Positions 44,137 through 53,206 of a stretch of 64,000 nt of DNA are shown in pieces. Made by a program: the position numbers and the translations under genes. The notes below the pieces were generated by a model that was not told the origin of the DNA, did no database searches, and was given only the letters and a program-made list of their open reading frames with translations. Position 1 is the first letter of the stretch. Each line of letters opens with the position of its first letter. Source of the DNA: Anaerolineae bacterium (GTDB taxonomy: Bacteria; Chloroflexota; Anaerolineae; Aggregatilineales; Aggregatilineaceae); the NCBI GenBank assembly GCA_016926875.1, contig JAFGNU010000017.1, positions 62,001 to 126,000 on the forward strand, written 5' to 3'.

Positions 44137-45342
44137 ATGGACCTGTTCGAAAAAACACGGACCTTTACCCGCGCCAAAGAAGCAACTGAGCTGGGGCTTT
44201 ATCCCTATTTCCAACCGCTGAGTGGCTCCGAAGGCGTCACCGCAACATTCAAAGGGAAAGAAGTGGTGATGATCGGGTCCAACAACTACCTGGGCCTGAC
44301 CACTCATCCCAAAGTCTGCCAGGCAGCTATCGAAGCGATTGAAAAGTACGGCACAGGCTGCACCGGCAGCCGCTTCCTGAACGGCAACCTGATGTTCCAT
44401 GAAGAACTAGACCGTCGCCTGGCCGCGTTTGTCGGCAAGGAAGCCGGGCTGGTCTTCCCCACCGGCTACCAGACCAACGTGGGCACCATCTCCGCGCTGG
44501 TGCAAAAAGGCGACTTTGTGATCATCGACAAAGAAGATCACGCCAGCATCGTTGACGGCTGCTTCATGAGCCGGGGCGAGATGCGCCGCTTCAAGCATAA
44601 CGATCCCGACAGCCTGGACGACGCGCTGAGCAAGATACCGGAAGATGCCGGTAAGCTGGTGGTGGTAGACGGCGTGTACAGCATGGGTGGTGACATCGCC
44701 CCCCTGCCAGAGCTGGCTGAAATCTGCCGCAAGTACGGCGCGCGCATCATGGTAGACGACGCGCACAGCATAGGCGTGCTGGCCAACGGGCGCGGCACTG
44801 CTGCCCACTTTGGCCTGACCGACGAAATCGACCTGATCATGGGTACATTCAGCAAATCGCTGGCTTGTATCGGCGGATTTATCGCGGGCAGCGCCAAGAC
44901 CATGCACTATGTCCAGCACCATGCGCGCGCGTTTATGTTCAGCGCCAGTTCGCCGCCGTCGGTGGCTGCGACTGCCCTGGCCGCGCTCGACGTCATCGAA
45001 ACCGAGCCGGAGCACGTCCAGCGCCTGTGGGACAACACCGACTATATGCGGGCCGGGCTGCACCGCCTGGGCTACGATACCGGCGCCAGCAACACGCCGA
45101 TTATCCCGCTGTATATCTACGACCAGTACCGGACCGTGCTCGCCTGGCACGCGCTGATCGAAGAAGGCGTCTATACCAATCCGGTTGTACCGCCCGGCGT
45201 GCCGCCGAATGGCAGCCTGCTGCGCACCAGCTATATGGCGACCCATACAACAGAACACCTCGACCGGGCGCTCAAGGGGCTGGAAACGGTCGGCCATAAC
45301 CTGGACCTGATCCCGGAAACAGCCACGCTTGCCAGCGTCTGA
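44137..45342 (+). CDS. Alpha-oxoamine synthase (PLP), serine palmitoyltransferase/BioF/Kbl family
   Basis: Start ATG 44137 follows AAGGGA. The 401-residue protein has the PLP fold. Lys240 in LIMGTFSKSLACIGGF forms the Schiff base. VVVDGVYSMGGDIAPL and MVDDAHSIGVLANGRG supply the cofactor-binding Asp207/208 and His210. EKYGTGCTGSRFLNGN is the family signature. The enzyme joins an amino acid to an acyl-CoA. KEAGLVFPTGYQTNVGTISA and the long substrate groove region favour a serine palmitoyltransferase-like or similar role, but BioF or Kbl cannot be excluded. No biotin genes are nearby. Confidence 0.87.
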   Translation: MDLFEKTRTFTRAKEATELGLYPYFQPLSGSEGVTATFKGKEVVMIGSNNYLGLTTHPKVCQAAIEAIEKYGTGCTGSRFLNGNLMFHEELDRRLAAFVGKEAGLVFPTGYQTNVGTISALVQKGDFVIIDKEDHASIVDGCFMSRGEMRRFKHNDPDSLDDALSKIPEDAGKLVVVDGVYSMGGDIAPLPELAEICRKYGARIMVDDAHSIGVLANGRGTAAHFGLTDEIDLIMGTFSKSLACIGGFIAGSAKTMHYVQHHARAFMFSASSPPSVAATALAALDVIETEPEHVQRLWDNTDYMRAGLHRLGYDTGASNTPIIPLYIYDQYRTVLAWHALIEEGVYTNPVVPPGVPPNGSLLRTSYMATHTTEHLDRALKGLETVGHNLDLIPETATLASV

Positions 45343-45377
45343 CCCGGCGCAGCGCCGTTACCCGGCCATCATTACCA

Positions 45378-45417
45378 ACACGACGCGGGCGGCCCCTGAG
45401 CAGAGGGCTGCCCGTGT
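45378..45417 (+). terminator. Terminator of the oxoamine synthase gene
   Basis: A GC-rich stem (CGGGCGGCCC / GGGCTGCCCG) with outer ACACG/CGTGT arms is followed by TTTGATCT. A second palindrome (ACGGGCCACACG...CGTGTGACCCGT) lies at 45470-45498. Nothing else is seen in 45343-45656. Confidence 0.6.
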
Positions 45418-45656
45418 TTGATCTCCTATCATGCCGCTGGCCGGTACGCGCCAGCCCCCAAAAGGCGGCACGGGCCACACGATGAGCGTGTGACCCGTAC
45501 TTCTCTGTCCCCGTTGACCGGCCCTACCCCCTGGTCATGTCGGTTGGAAGGGCGGGCAGCGGACTCCTTGCGCCAGAAAGAATTCCGCCGCCCAGATAAA
45601 ATGGGAAGAACAGGACCTGAAAACCGGTCGGAACCTGCTCTCTTACAAGCGATCTG

Positions 45657-46475
45657 TTATGTCCCCTGTTTGTCCTTAAAATAAATCCTGGTAATCAGGT
45701 TTCCGAACTGCACTTCGTCGCCGTCATGCAATACCCGTACCTCGTGCTCGTGCACGCGCTGGCCGTTGATGCGGGTGTGGTTCACGCTGCCCAGGTCCGT
45801 CAGCACGACAGTATTGCCGTGGCGGCGCAGCCCGGCGTGCAGCCGCGATACACCCATCACCGCGGCTTGATAATCCGACAGGTCAATATCGGGCAGCATC
45901 ACGTTGTTCGGGGATCGCCGCCCGATCACCATTTCGCTCTCGCGTGGCCGGGTCTGGATGACCTGGTCCGAGCCTTTGACCTGCACGCACAACACCATCT
46001 CATCGCCAAAAAAGGCCGGGTCGCCCGGCTGCTCTATCTCCGACGAATCGACGCTTACCAGGCGCCGGGTGCTGCCAGCCTGTACCAGCAGCGTCCCGCA
46101 GTGATAACAATAAACCTCGCCGTCCGGGTTCTTATGGTGACACGCCGGGCACTCGATCTGCTGCTGAGCAGACTGTGCCCGCGGTGGAGGTGCAATCCGC
46201 CGGATCGAGTTCCGCTTGGGTTTGGTTTCCACGCGCAGCGCGTGGGTTTCTTCCTGGTGAATAACCAGCGGCACGACGGGCAGCTCAATCCCGTTACCAC
46301 GACCCTCGGTATCTTCCCAATGGCGCATCAACGCCACCAGCCGCTCACGTTCGGCTGGGGTTAAACAACCAACCTCAGACTGGATGGAATTCCAGGTATC
46401 TTCCCGGTTGTGTCCAGCTCGACGTAGTCGAACAAAGGTGGCGAAAACCTCTACAACATCGCCACTACGAGCCAT
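45657..46475 (-). CDS. Zinc-ribbon plus FHA domain protein (larger)
   Basis: ATG 46475 follows GGGAGGAA. The 272-residue protein has an N-terminal helical domain (~1-65). A zinc ribbon follows (CPACHHKNPDGEVYCYHCGT). A C-terminal FHA domain carries MVIGRRSPNNV, GVSRLHAGLR and DLGSVNHTRINGQ. In the last motif His replaces the usual Gly of NGT. It is probably a cytoplasmic phosphothreonine-binding adaptor. It shares layout with the FHA protein at 18.4-18.9 kb. Confidence 0.88.
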   Translation of the reverse strand: MARSGDVVEVFATFVRLRRAGHNREDTWNSIQSEVGCLTPAERERLVALMRHWEDTEGRGNGIELPVVPLVIHQEETHALRVETKPKRNSIRRIAPPPRAQSAQQQIECPACHHKNPDGEVYCYHCGTLLVQAGSTRRLVSVDSSEIEQPGDPAFFGDEMVLCVQVKGSDQVIQTRPRESEMVIGRRSPNNVMLPDIDLSDYQAAVMGVSRLHAGLRRHGNTVVLTDLGSVNHTRINGQRVHEHEVRVLHDGDEVQFGNLITRIYFKDKQGT

Positions 46476-46659
46476 GTCTGTTCCTCCCAAGAAACAATCT
46501 GTACCGATATTCTGGCTGTGGCGCACCTGCCAGACGAGATGATATGTTCCCTACTTACATATGTACACTATTCAAATTAAAGTCGACTATAAATAAAATT
46601 AAATCTGCGTAAAAATCGCGCATTTTGTCCTTTGATATTGAAAATCTTCAAGAATCTAA

Positions 46660-46695
46660 ACAGGTTCCCTGAAAAAAACTATGCAGAGAACCTGT
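46660..46695 (-). terminator. Putative terminator after the first paralogue
   Basis: ACAGGTTC / GAACCTGT stem ~50 bases past the stop at 46743; a short TTTAG follows on the minus strand. Confidence 0.5.
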
Positions 46696-46742
46696 GAAAA
46701 CCCGCACGAAGTTGCCGGGAGCAATCCGGCAAAGCCTGGCGG

Positions 46743-48203
46743 CTACTGCGCCATATTGACGGTCAGCTCATACTCCATGTCCCAGTACCCGTCAACCACG
46801 ACCAGGTACATCCCGCCTTCCCTGGCGGTGTAGGCCAGCGGTTCATCAAAATAGGCGTCATACTCTTCGACCAAAAAACCATCCGGCCCGTACAAGCTCA
46901 CATAGGGATAACCGTCCGTCTCGATCAGAACTTCAATCGTGTCACCCGCCGTCAGGTCCAGCGAATAGATGTGCTGATCCGTTGAGTCGTCGAACTCGCC
47001 CGTCACCGGCACGCCAACCGCCAGCGCATCTATGATCAGGCTCGGATCACCGGCCAGGAAATCGCCCGAACTATCCATATCAAAGTATTCGACCGGCGGC
47101 GTGACCGCGTCCGGCGTGACGGCGTTGATATCGGCCAGTTCAACCGCAAAGCTGGCGTCGAGCAGGACTTCCTCAACTTCCGCCTCATCGCCCAGCAGCG
47201 CCAGATCGATCTGCATCCGCATTTCACCCGCGGCCTTGTGCGTGTACAGGTCATCTGCGCCGATCCACTGTTCCATCCTGAACGTACTGTCCTTGAGCAG
47301 CAGGTTCAGTGTCATCAGCAAGAACTCGGCCTGCGTCTCGTTGAGGTCTTCGAGGTCTTCCAGGTCTAATCCCTCAAGCGCCTCGCTGCTCACCATCTCC
47401 ACGATCAGGGCAGGCAGTTCTGGCGCATTCAGGAAGCCGTGCAGGTCAAACTCGGTCGAGAAAACAATCATGTCCTGGCCGTGCAGGGATTGATCGGCTT
47501 CGCGCGTCAGCACCACGTACTGGTTCATCAAGGCGGTAAGCTCTTCAAACGGGCCTGTCATCTCGCCCAACTGGCTCATCAGCCCGGCTATCTCGCCCTC
47601 TTCCAACTCCAGCTGCAGGTCATCAAGCGTTTGGTTCAGCTCGTCCAGGTCTCCGGCAGTCATCTCCAGCGACTGGCCGAACCACGCCTCGGCCCCGTTG
47701 GGCGCAGACGACCCCAGGTAAAGCACGCTGTCTTTGATCAGCAAGTCCATGCCGAGCGCCATCGACTCATCGGGCGAGTCAATCACCAGCTTATCGATGG
47801 TGAGCTGCATGACCATCTCTTTCAGCAGCCGCTCGATAAACGTTGCATCCAACCGCCCCAACAGCGAGAGCACCGGCCCAAGATCGGCCATATTGGCAAC
47901 CGGCGGCAGATCGCTGATCATCGCCACCAGCCCTGGCGGCAGCAGCATCACCGCCGACCCGCTGCCCTCTAGCAGCATACTTTCTTCGCCCGCTTCGAGG
48001 TTCAAGTTCATCGACCAGGCGGACAGGTTAAACGACTGGATATTCTCCATCGCCGCTGCCGAGTCCTTCAATATCTGGCAGTCGGCCTCGCTCAGCCCAT
48101 CACAGAAGACTCCGTCGTCCTGGGCGAATACCGTCAACGCCGGTCCCACCGCCAATACCGCGATCAAAACTGCCATTATCGACAGCCTGGTAAGATACTT
48201 CAT
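46743..48203 (-). CDS. Secreted acidic protein with PPC domain (paralogue 1)
   Basis: The 486-residue protein has a signal peptide (LSIMAVLIAVLAVGPALTVF) and a short Cys-containing start (CDGLSEADCQILKDS). A Met/Leu/Glu-rich middle follows (~residues 60-370). The PPC-like domain at residues ~395-486 includes DQHIYSLDLTAGDTIEVLI and YVSLYGPDGFLVEEYD. The first ~370 residues resemble the two minus-strand genes upstream, so this is one of three tandem paralogues. Function is not recognised. The composition suggests a lipid-carrier or surface protein, but that is only a guess. Confidence 0.7.
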   Translation of the reverse strand: MKYLTRLSIMAVLIAVLAVGPALTVFAQDDGVFCDGLSEADCQILKDSAAAMENIQSFNLSAWSMNLNLEAGEESMLLEGSGSAVMLLPPGLVAMISDLPPVANMADLGPVLSLLGRLDATFIERLLKEMVMQLTIDKLVIDSPDESMALGMDLLIKDSVLYLGSSAPNGAEAWFGQSLEMTAGDLDELNQTLDDLQLELEEGEIAGLMSQLGEMTGPFEELTALMNQYVVLTREADQSLHGQDMIVFSTEFDLHGFLNAPELPALIVEMVSSEALEGLDLEDLEDLNETQAEFLLMTLNLLLKDSTFRMEQWIGADDLYTHKAAGEMRMQIDLALLGDEAEVEEVLLDASFAVELADINAVTPDAVTPPVEYFDMDSSGDFLAGDPSLIIDALAVGVPVTGEFDDSTDQHIYSLDLTAGDTIEVLIETDGYPYVSLYGPDGFLVEEYDAYFDEPLAYTAREGGMYLVVVDGYWDMEYELTVNMAQ

Positions 48204-48294
48204 AGTAACCCCGTTCCTCTCTGGACACGAAGTCCAATAACGTCGCGTGCCGTCATTATATCACAGGTAAAAGTCCCAAAATGTAACAAACCGG

Positions 48295-48328
48295 CAAAAA
48301 ATCCCCCCGTGCCGCGCGGCGCGAGGGG
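48295..48328 (-). terminator. Terminator between paralogues 1 and 2
   Basis: A GC-rich stem (CCCCTCGCGCCG / CGGCACGGGG) is followed by GGATTTTTTG on the minus strand. Confidence 0.65.
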
Positions 48329-48383
48329 AACATTTTTCTATCGATATGATCCGGCGTGCAGGACGCTACTCAGCCTCTTTGGC

Positions 48384-49412
48384 TTACATGCCCATATCCA
48401 TACCGAATGTTTTCCATGACTCGTAGCTTTCGGGCGCCTCAACCTCGTACCCGGCGTTCATGCCGCTAATCTCGGACATGAAGTGCAGTTCGCCGGAAAT
48501 CGGTTGGGCTTCGGGGTCGAACAGCGAAATATCCAGGTTCAGGGTGGCATCCATCATGATCTTGTGGATATAGCCGTCTTCCAGGCCGACCCACTGCCCC
48601 ATGCTGAAGGTTGTGCCGGTCAACAGCGGGGCTATCAGCGCGCCGATCAACTGCATATCCTCAGGCGCCATTTCGCCCAGGTCCAGCATCTCGGTCATGT
48701 CGCCCATCTCGCCCATGTCGCCCATTTCACCACTGAGGGCGCCCAGCATCCCCATCGCTTCACCCAGGCCCGGCGCTGCCAGCACAGCGGGAATGAGCTT
48801 GACGATATCCATGTCGGTCGTGAAGCTCGCCATCGCCTGGCCGTCCATCTCGCCATCGTCGCCGCGTGTGGTTGTCACCACGCCGGTCAGGTCAATGCCC
48901 ATGTCGGCCATGTCCATGCTGGGCATCTCGGTCAGCGCGCCCATTTCCCCACCCAATGGCAGGTCCATGCCCAGGTCACCATACTCGCCGCCATACCACT
49001 GATCGTCTATGAAGAAGTACACCATGCCATCTTTTATCAGCAGTTCAGCGCTGCCGGACTGGGTGCCATCCGGCCCGGTGGCCGCTGCTTCTTCGATCAC
49101 CAGGTGGAAGACCAGCCCTGCTATCGGGTCCGCCGGATCAGGTGGGGCGATAATGCCGCCGCTGCCCGCAGCCTCGAACGCGACAGGCGCGTCTTCACCG
49201 ATGTCCATTGTAAACGCGATCGACCAGGCTGGCATAGTAAACGATGTAACACCGTCCATCTTCGCCTGGGCATCCAAAATCATCTGGCAGTCGGCGTCTT
49301 CCAGGCCGTTGCACATCGGGTCGCCGCCCTGTGCAAGTGCTGTCAGCGCCGGTGTCAGTGCCACCAGCACAACCAGCGCCGTCATTGACAAAAACCGCAC
49401 GATTTTACTCAT
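48384..49412 (-). CDS. Secreted acidic protein (paralogue 2)
   Basis: The 342-residue protein has a signal peptide (MTALVVLVALTPALTALAQG) and the shared start CNGLEDADCQMILDAQAKMD, matching paralogue 1. A stretch of low-complexity Gly/Asp/Met/Glu (EMGDMGEMGDMTEMLDLGEM) lies near the middle. The C-terminus has strands TLNLDISLFDPEAQPI and GELHFMSEISGMNA that match paralogue 3 (ALDSSAFDPEAQPM). It lacks the PPC domain. Each paralogue has its own terminator, so they may be separate units. Confidence 0.7.
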   Translation of the reverse strand: MSKIVRFLSMTALVVLVALTPALTALAQGGDPMCNGLEDADCQMILDAQAKMDGVTSFTMPAWSIAFTMDIGEDAPVAFEAAGSGGIIAPPDPADPIAGLVFHLVIEEAAATGPDGTQSGSAELLIKDGMVYFFIDDQWYGGEYGDLGMDLPLGGEMGALTEMPSMDMADMGIDLTGVVTTTRGDDGEMDGQAMASFTTDMDIVKLIPAVLAAPGLGEAMGMLGALSGEMGDMGEMGDMTEMLDLGEMAPEDMQLIGALIAPLLTGTTFSMGQWVGLEDGYIHKIMMDATLNLDISLFDPEAQPISGELHFMSEISGMNAGYEVEAPESYESWKTFGMDMGM

Positions 49413-49545
49413 AGTGATTCTGCTCTCCTCATAACACGCATGTACAAAAAAACACGAACTATACGTTGCAATGTACTATTATATCACTACGTACAGGCGA
49501 TCAAAACGTTCCAACCCACACTCGCCGGGGGCACACGCCTGGAGT

Positions 49546-49579
49546 CAAAAAACAGGCCACCCGGCAGCCGGGCGACCTG
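49546..49579 (-). terminator. Terminator between paralogues 2 and 3
   Basis: On the minus strand a CAGGTCGCCCGGC / GCCGGGTGGCCTG stem is followed by TTTTTTG. Confidence 0.75.
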
Positions 49580-49621
49580 CTGAATCAACCCACCTGTTAC
49601 AGGATGGGCACAAGCCAGGCG

Positions 49622-50659
49622 TTATTCACCACCGCCGCCGAACAAGCCGCCGCTGTCACCGAACAGGCCAGCCCCTTCGGTTGCACTGGTTGGCTCAGTG
49701 ATCGTCAGCGCCGCGTTGTGCTGGGTGATATGGCCGGCCAGGGTGTAGCGCATCGCCATCGGCTGCGCCTCAGGATCAAAGGCCGATGAATCGAGGGCCA
49801 GCACGTAGTTGTCGGCTATGTAGTAGATATAGCCATCGTTCTTGCCGATATGGATCGTGGTGCTGAACTCGGTGCCTTGCAGCATCGGCAGCAGCATCGC
49901 GCTCACCATCGCCAGGTCTTCCGGCGTTATTTCGTCCAGGCCCAGATCAGCCGTCTCTTCCTCTCCCATGCCCAACATACCGGTTAGCGACGAGCCTGAA
50001 TCCATCATGCCCATCAGCGCATCCACCGATCCCAGCATCCCGCCGAGATCAACCGCCAATGTCTGGACCTGCAACGGCTGGCCTTCGTACTCTTGGTCTG
50101 CGCCAACCGTCACAGTAAAGATCCCCGGATCGGAGAATATGTCAAACCCGGAAGCTTCCGCGCCGCCCAGGCCGAGCATCACACCGACACCCAACAGCGC
50201 GTCGCCTCCCAGGTCCTCGACAACCCAGGTTGCGCCGCCGTCCTTGCTGGTATAGCCCTTGCTGCCGATAACCACGACTTCCCAACCGGCCAGGGATTCC
50301 GTCATTTGTGGCGAAACCAGTTCACCCTCGGTGAACATAGCATGAATATTGGCGCCCAACCCTTCATCGGAGTCGGCCAGCACGTATTCATACGATCCCT
50401 TAAGCGTTACCTCGGTTACCTCACCTTCCGTATCGATGTACAGCGACATCTCAAGATCGGGAATCACCGCCGACTGCAAGCTGTCCATCAACTGGTAGGC
50501 GTCCTGGCGAGCCTGGCACGTATCCGCCGTCTCGGTGGCAGCGCAAATGGCCTTGCTCACATCCATCGTCTGTGTACCTGCCGGTAAGGGGAACCCACAG
50601 GCCAACATGGGCGCTGCCAGCATGGCTGCCAGCATCACAAGCAAACCCCACTTTTTCAT
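49622..50659 (-). CDS. Secreted acidic lipoprotein-like protein (paralogue 3)
   Basis: Start ATG 50659. An N-terminal signal (GLLVMLAAMLAAPMLACGFP) has a Cys in a near-lipobox, so it may be lipid-anchored. The 345-residue protein shares the layout of the other two (CAATETADTCQARQDAYQLM at the start and FDPEAQPMAMRYTLAGHI near the end), again with Gly/Met/Glu-rich stretches. It ends in a Gly-rich tail. The function is unknown. The three genes look like one gene that duplicated twice. Confidence 0.7.
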   Translation of the reverse strand: MKKWGLLVMLAAMLAAPMLACGFPLPAGTQTMDVSKAICAATETADTCQARQDAYQLMDSLQSAVIPDLEMSLYIDTEGEVTEVTLKGSYEYVLADSDEGLGANIHAMFTEGELVSPQMTESLAGWEVVVIGSKGYTSKDGGATWVVEDLGGDALLGVGVMLGLGGAEASGFDIFSDPGIFTVTVGADQEYEGQPLQVQTLAVDLGGMLGSVDALMGMMDSGSSLTGMLGMGEEETADLGLDEITPEDLAMVSAMLLPMLQGTEFSTTIHIGKNDGYIYYIADNYVLALDSSAFDPEAQPMAMRYTLAGHITQHNAALTITEPTSATEGAGLFGDSGGLFGGGGE

Positions 50660-50911
50660 CGCAGCATCATTCCTTTCTATAATATGCAAAATGCGTTCAT
50701 GATAGTGGCAGCACCCCAACCCGCGCCAACCGACGAGCCAACGTCAACTACGCGGCATGTGTTGCATACCATCTATCAAGTAAGATTATAGGCTTTTTGT
50801 AATTCCGTACAACGCGGATTCCTAAAAAATGGGTATACGTATAACATGGAACAGGTTAAGATAAGGTAACGACGTAACACTATTCGCGCAGTCTGCTGGT
50901 TCAACCGGATC

Positions 50912-51760
50912 ATGACACCTGAACTAATCGTCCTGCTGGTAGGTTCGTTGGGCCTGGGTGGCCTGGGCGCACGCTGGGCAACCGGGCGCCGCGCCCGGCA
51001 GCGCTATGTGCTGCATACGCGGACCGAGTGGGCACGCGCAGGCCGGACTGTCCATTACGGCCCGGTTGGCGCAACCTGTTTTGGCAGCCGCCCACGCCGG
51101 ACCTACAGGCAGGGTATTTTTGGCGCGCTGGGACTGGTTGATGGTCGGGTCGTATTCGACGGATACCAGCAAGGCATCTATGATGCCAGCATCCCACTTG
51201 ACAATATCCACTGGATCAGGGTACATAACATTCCAGTTATGCACGGGCGGACAGCCGCGCCCAGGCGAGGGTTGGTTCTACACGCCGAAGATGCCGACGG
51301 CTGGCATGTGCATTCCTTTTTGCTCGAAGCGCCAGACGAGTTTGCACGCCAGATCAGCCATCACAGCCCCTCCCGAACCCGGCAAGATACCAGCTATCAT
51401 GCCGAGCGCGACGATTTTGGCCCGGCGCGCGCCGTCCGTATGCGCCAGGATATTTACGGGCAGTGGGAGCCAGATCGCCAGGGCAGCCTGTACCTTGCGC
51501 CGGATCGCCTGCTGTTTGACTGGCACCACTCGATCCTGCTCGCACACATCCAGCGCCTGGACGTGTTCTCTAAGGGCGGTCTGCACGATCTACTGCCCTA
51601 TGCGACCGACTTGCTGCGGATTGAAACCGGACCGCCGGATGGCGAACCGCTTGTGGTAGGATTCCTGGTTCGCCAGGCACAGCAGTGGGCCGAGGCCATC
51701 GCTCAGAAGGCCCAGGCACCCCTGGTGATTCACCAGGGCCGTAAGAAAAAAGAGGTCTAG
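50912..51760 (+). CDS. Membrane-anchored hypothetical protein (tandem pair A)
   Basis: The 282-residue protein has one N-terminal hydrophobic segment (ELIVLLVGSLGLGGLGA) and then two similar ~110-residue halves. The second includes DFGPARAVRMRQDIYGQWEP and LYLAPDRLLFDWHHSILLAH. The repeated pattern of short strands around a LYLAPDRLLF core suggests PH/GRAM-like domains (inference). It is 10 bases from its paralogue, so the two are an operon. No clear enzymatic motif. Confidence 0.65.
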   Translation: MTPELIVLLVGSLGLGGLGARWATGRRARQRYVLHTRTEWARAGRTVHYGPVGATCFGSRPRRTYRQGIFGALGLVDGRVVFDGYQQGIYDASIPLDNIHWIRVHNIPVMHGRTAAPRRGLVLHAEDADGWHVHSFLLEAPDEFARQISHHSPSRTRQDTSYHAERDDFGPARAVRMRQDIYGQWEPDRQGSLYLAPDRLLFDWHHSILLAHIQRLDVFSKGGLHDLLPYATDLLRIETGPPDGEPLVVGFLVRQAQQWAEAIAQKAQAPLVIHQGRKKKEV

Positions 51761-51770
51761 GAAACCGGTC

Positions 51771-52652
51771 ATGTTATCTTTATCGCTCATACTCCCTATC
51801 TTGATCATCGCCGTCATTACGCTGGGTGCGCTGCTGGTAGTCATCGGTGCGATCTACTACATTCAGCAAATGTATAGATACTCTCACAACGTGTGGTCAC
51901 GCTGGACGCGCTCAGGTCGTGCAGTACATTACATGCCGGTCAGGGCGGTCTGTTATGGCAATCGCCCAACTCCCGACGACAACTTTGATATGGCGGCGCG
52001 CGGCGCGCTTGGTCTGGCCGACAGCAGCCTGATCTTCACCGACAACCGCCGCAGCATTCTGAATACCATGATCAGCCTCGATTCGATCCGCCAGATTGTG
52101 CTGCGGCGTACCGACGGCCTGCCGACTCGCTTCAGAAAAAAACAGTCGATACTGGTCATCCATGCCGAACTCCCCGTCGGTTGGCGCGTGTATACCTTCA
52201 AGTGTGCCAAACCAGCCGTGCTGGCCAATCAGATTAGTCAACTCTCCAAGCAGCCGGTTGAAGACTATGCCGCCGCACGCGAGGATTTTGGACCGGCGGA
52301 CGTCACCTGCATGATCCAGGATGTTGGCGGCAAAGTGCTGTTCGAGGGCCAGATCACGCTCTATCTCGCCCCAGATCGCCTGCTGCTGAACTGGCAAAAT
52401 GCCATCCCGCTGGCACAGATTCACCGGGTAGACACGTTCCCTGCGGGCAGCCTCACCGCGCTGAACAATGCCGCCACCGACCTGCTGCGCATCGAATACC
52501 GGACGCCAAACGGAACACGGCGCACTGCCGGGTTTTTACTGGATAACGCGCAGGTATGGGCCGACAGTATTCACGCGGCCACCCGCGCGCCCACCGGCAG
52601 GCACCAGCCGCAGCAGGCGCAGCGCCAACCGTCAGACGCAAAAAATATATAA
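51771..52652 (+). CDS. Membrane-anchored hypothetical protein (tandem pair B)
   Basis: The 293-residue protein is a paralogue of the gene before it. It has a longer N-terminal membrane segment (ILPILIIAVITLGALLVVIG), then the motifs VHYMPVRAVCYGNRPTPDDN and DFGPADVTC, then LYLAPDRLLLNWQNAIPLAQ and HRVDTF. The shared motifs fall in the same order as in pair A. The C-terminal ~30 residues are Gln/Ala/Pro-rich. Function unknown; two copies suggest a heteromeric pair. Confidence 0.65.
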   Translation: MLSLSLILPILIIAVITLGALLVVIGAIYYIQQMYRYSHNVWSRWTRSGRAVHYMPVRAVCYGNRPTPDDNFDMAARGALGLADSSLIFTDNRRSILNTMISLDSIRQIVLRRTDGLPTRFRKKQSILVIHAELPVGWRVYTFKCAKPAVLANQISQLSKQPVEDYAAAREDFGPADVTCMIQDVGGKVLFEGQITLYLAPDRLLLNWQNAIPLAQIHRVDTFPAGSLTALNNAATDLLRIEYRTPNGTRRTAGFLLDNAQVWADSIHAATRAPTGRHQPQQAQRQPSDAKNI

Positions 52653-52755
52653 AATTCTTCCTAAAAAAGGAGAAAACGGTTGAAATCTTCGCCAAAACAG
52701 GTCACAATAATGAATAGAAAATGAAGGTGCCGGTCAGCCGGAGGAGAAAGAGAAC

Positions 52756-53115
52756 GTGACCGAACATGACTTCCCAGGCCCGGGCGAACACGTTGGGCAG
52801 CCCCTGAACACCGAAGGCAGTGATGGCCCAACCCCTGACGGAGAAAGTCTGCGGACGGATCCGGTCCAGGATCGCCGCCGCCGCGTATTGAATCTACCGG
52901 CAGTTGATCCGCGCCAGGTTGACCAGTGTCCTGAGCTTGGTGAGCAGCAGATGTTGGTTCGCCGCACGAGCACCGACCGGCACGCCCCGCTGGCCGTTCG
53001 AGTCGATGCCAAAGCGATCGAACAGCGCCTGGATCGTAGTGTGAACAATGACCAGCGCGAAATTGTATTTGACCCCATCCAGGACGACGCCGATCCGAAC
53101 TCGGACCAGGTGTAA
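52756..53115 (+). CDS. Small acidic hypothetical protein
   Basis: A GTG start follows GGAGGAGAAAG. The 119-residue protein has a Pro/Gly/Asp-rich, probably disordered start and a middle with VDPRQVDQCPELGEQQMLVR. There is no membrane segment or known motif. It follows the tandem pair after 103 bases and is followed by a strong terminator. No family is recognised. Confidence 0.5.
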   Translation: MTEHDFPGPGEHVGQPLNTEGSDGPTPDGESLRTDPVQDRRRRVLNLPAVDPRQVDQCPELGEQQMLVRRTSTDRHAPLAVRVDAKAIEQRLDRSVNNDQREIVFDPIQDDADPNSDQV

Positions 53116-53141
53116 CGCTCCGTATCCCCATCTACCAGCAC

Positions 53142-53180
53142 ACCACCGCGCCCAACCTGCGACGCGGTGGTTTTGTTTTA
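53142..53180 (+). terminator. Rho-independent terminator
   Basis: A perfect ACCACCGCG / CGCGGTGGT stem is followed by TTTGTTTT. Confidence 0.75.
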
Positions 53181-53206
53181 TCGAGTTGTGAGAGAAACTG
53201 TGCCGC

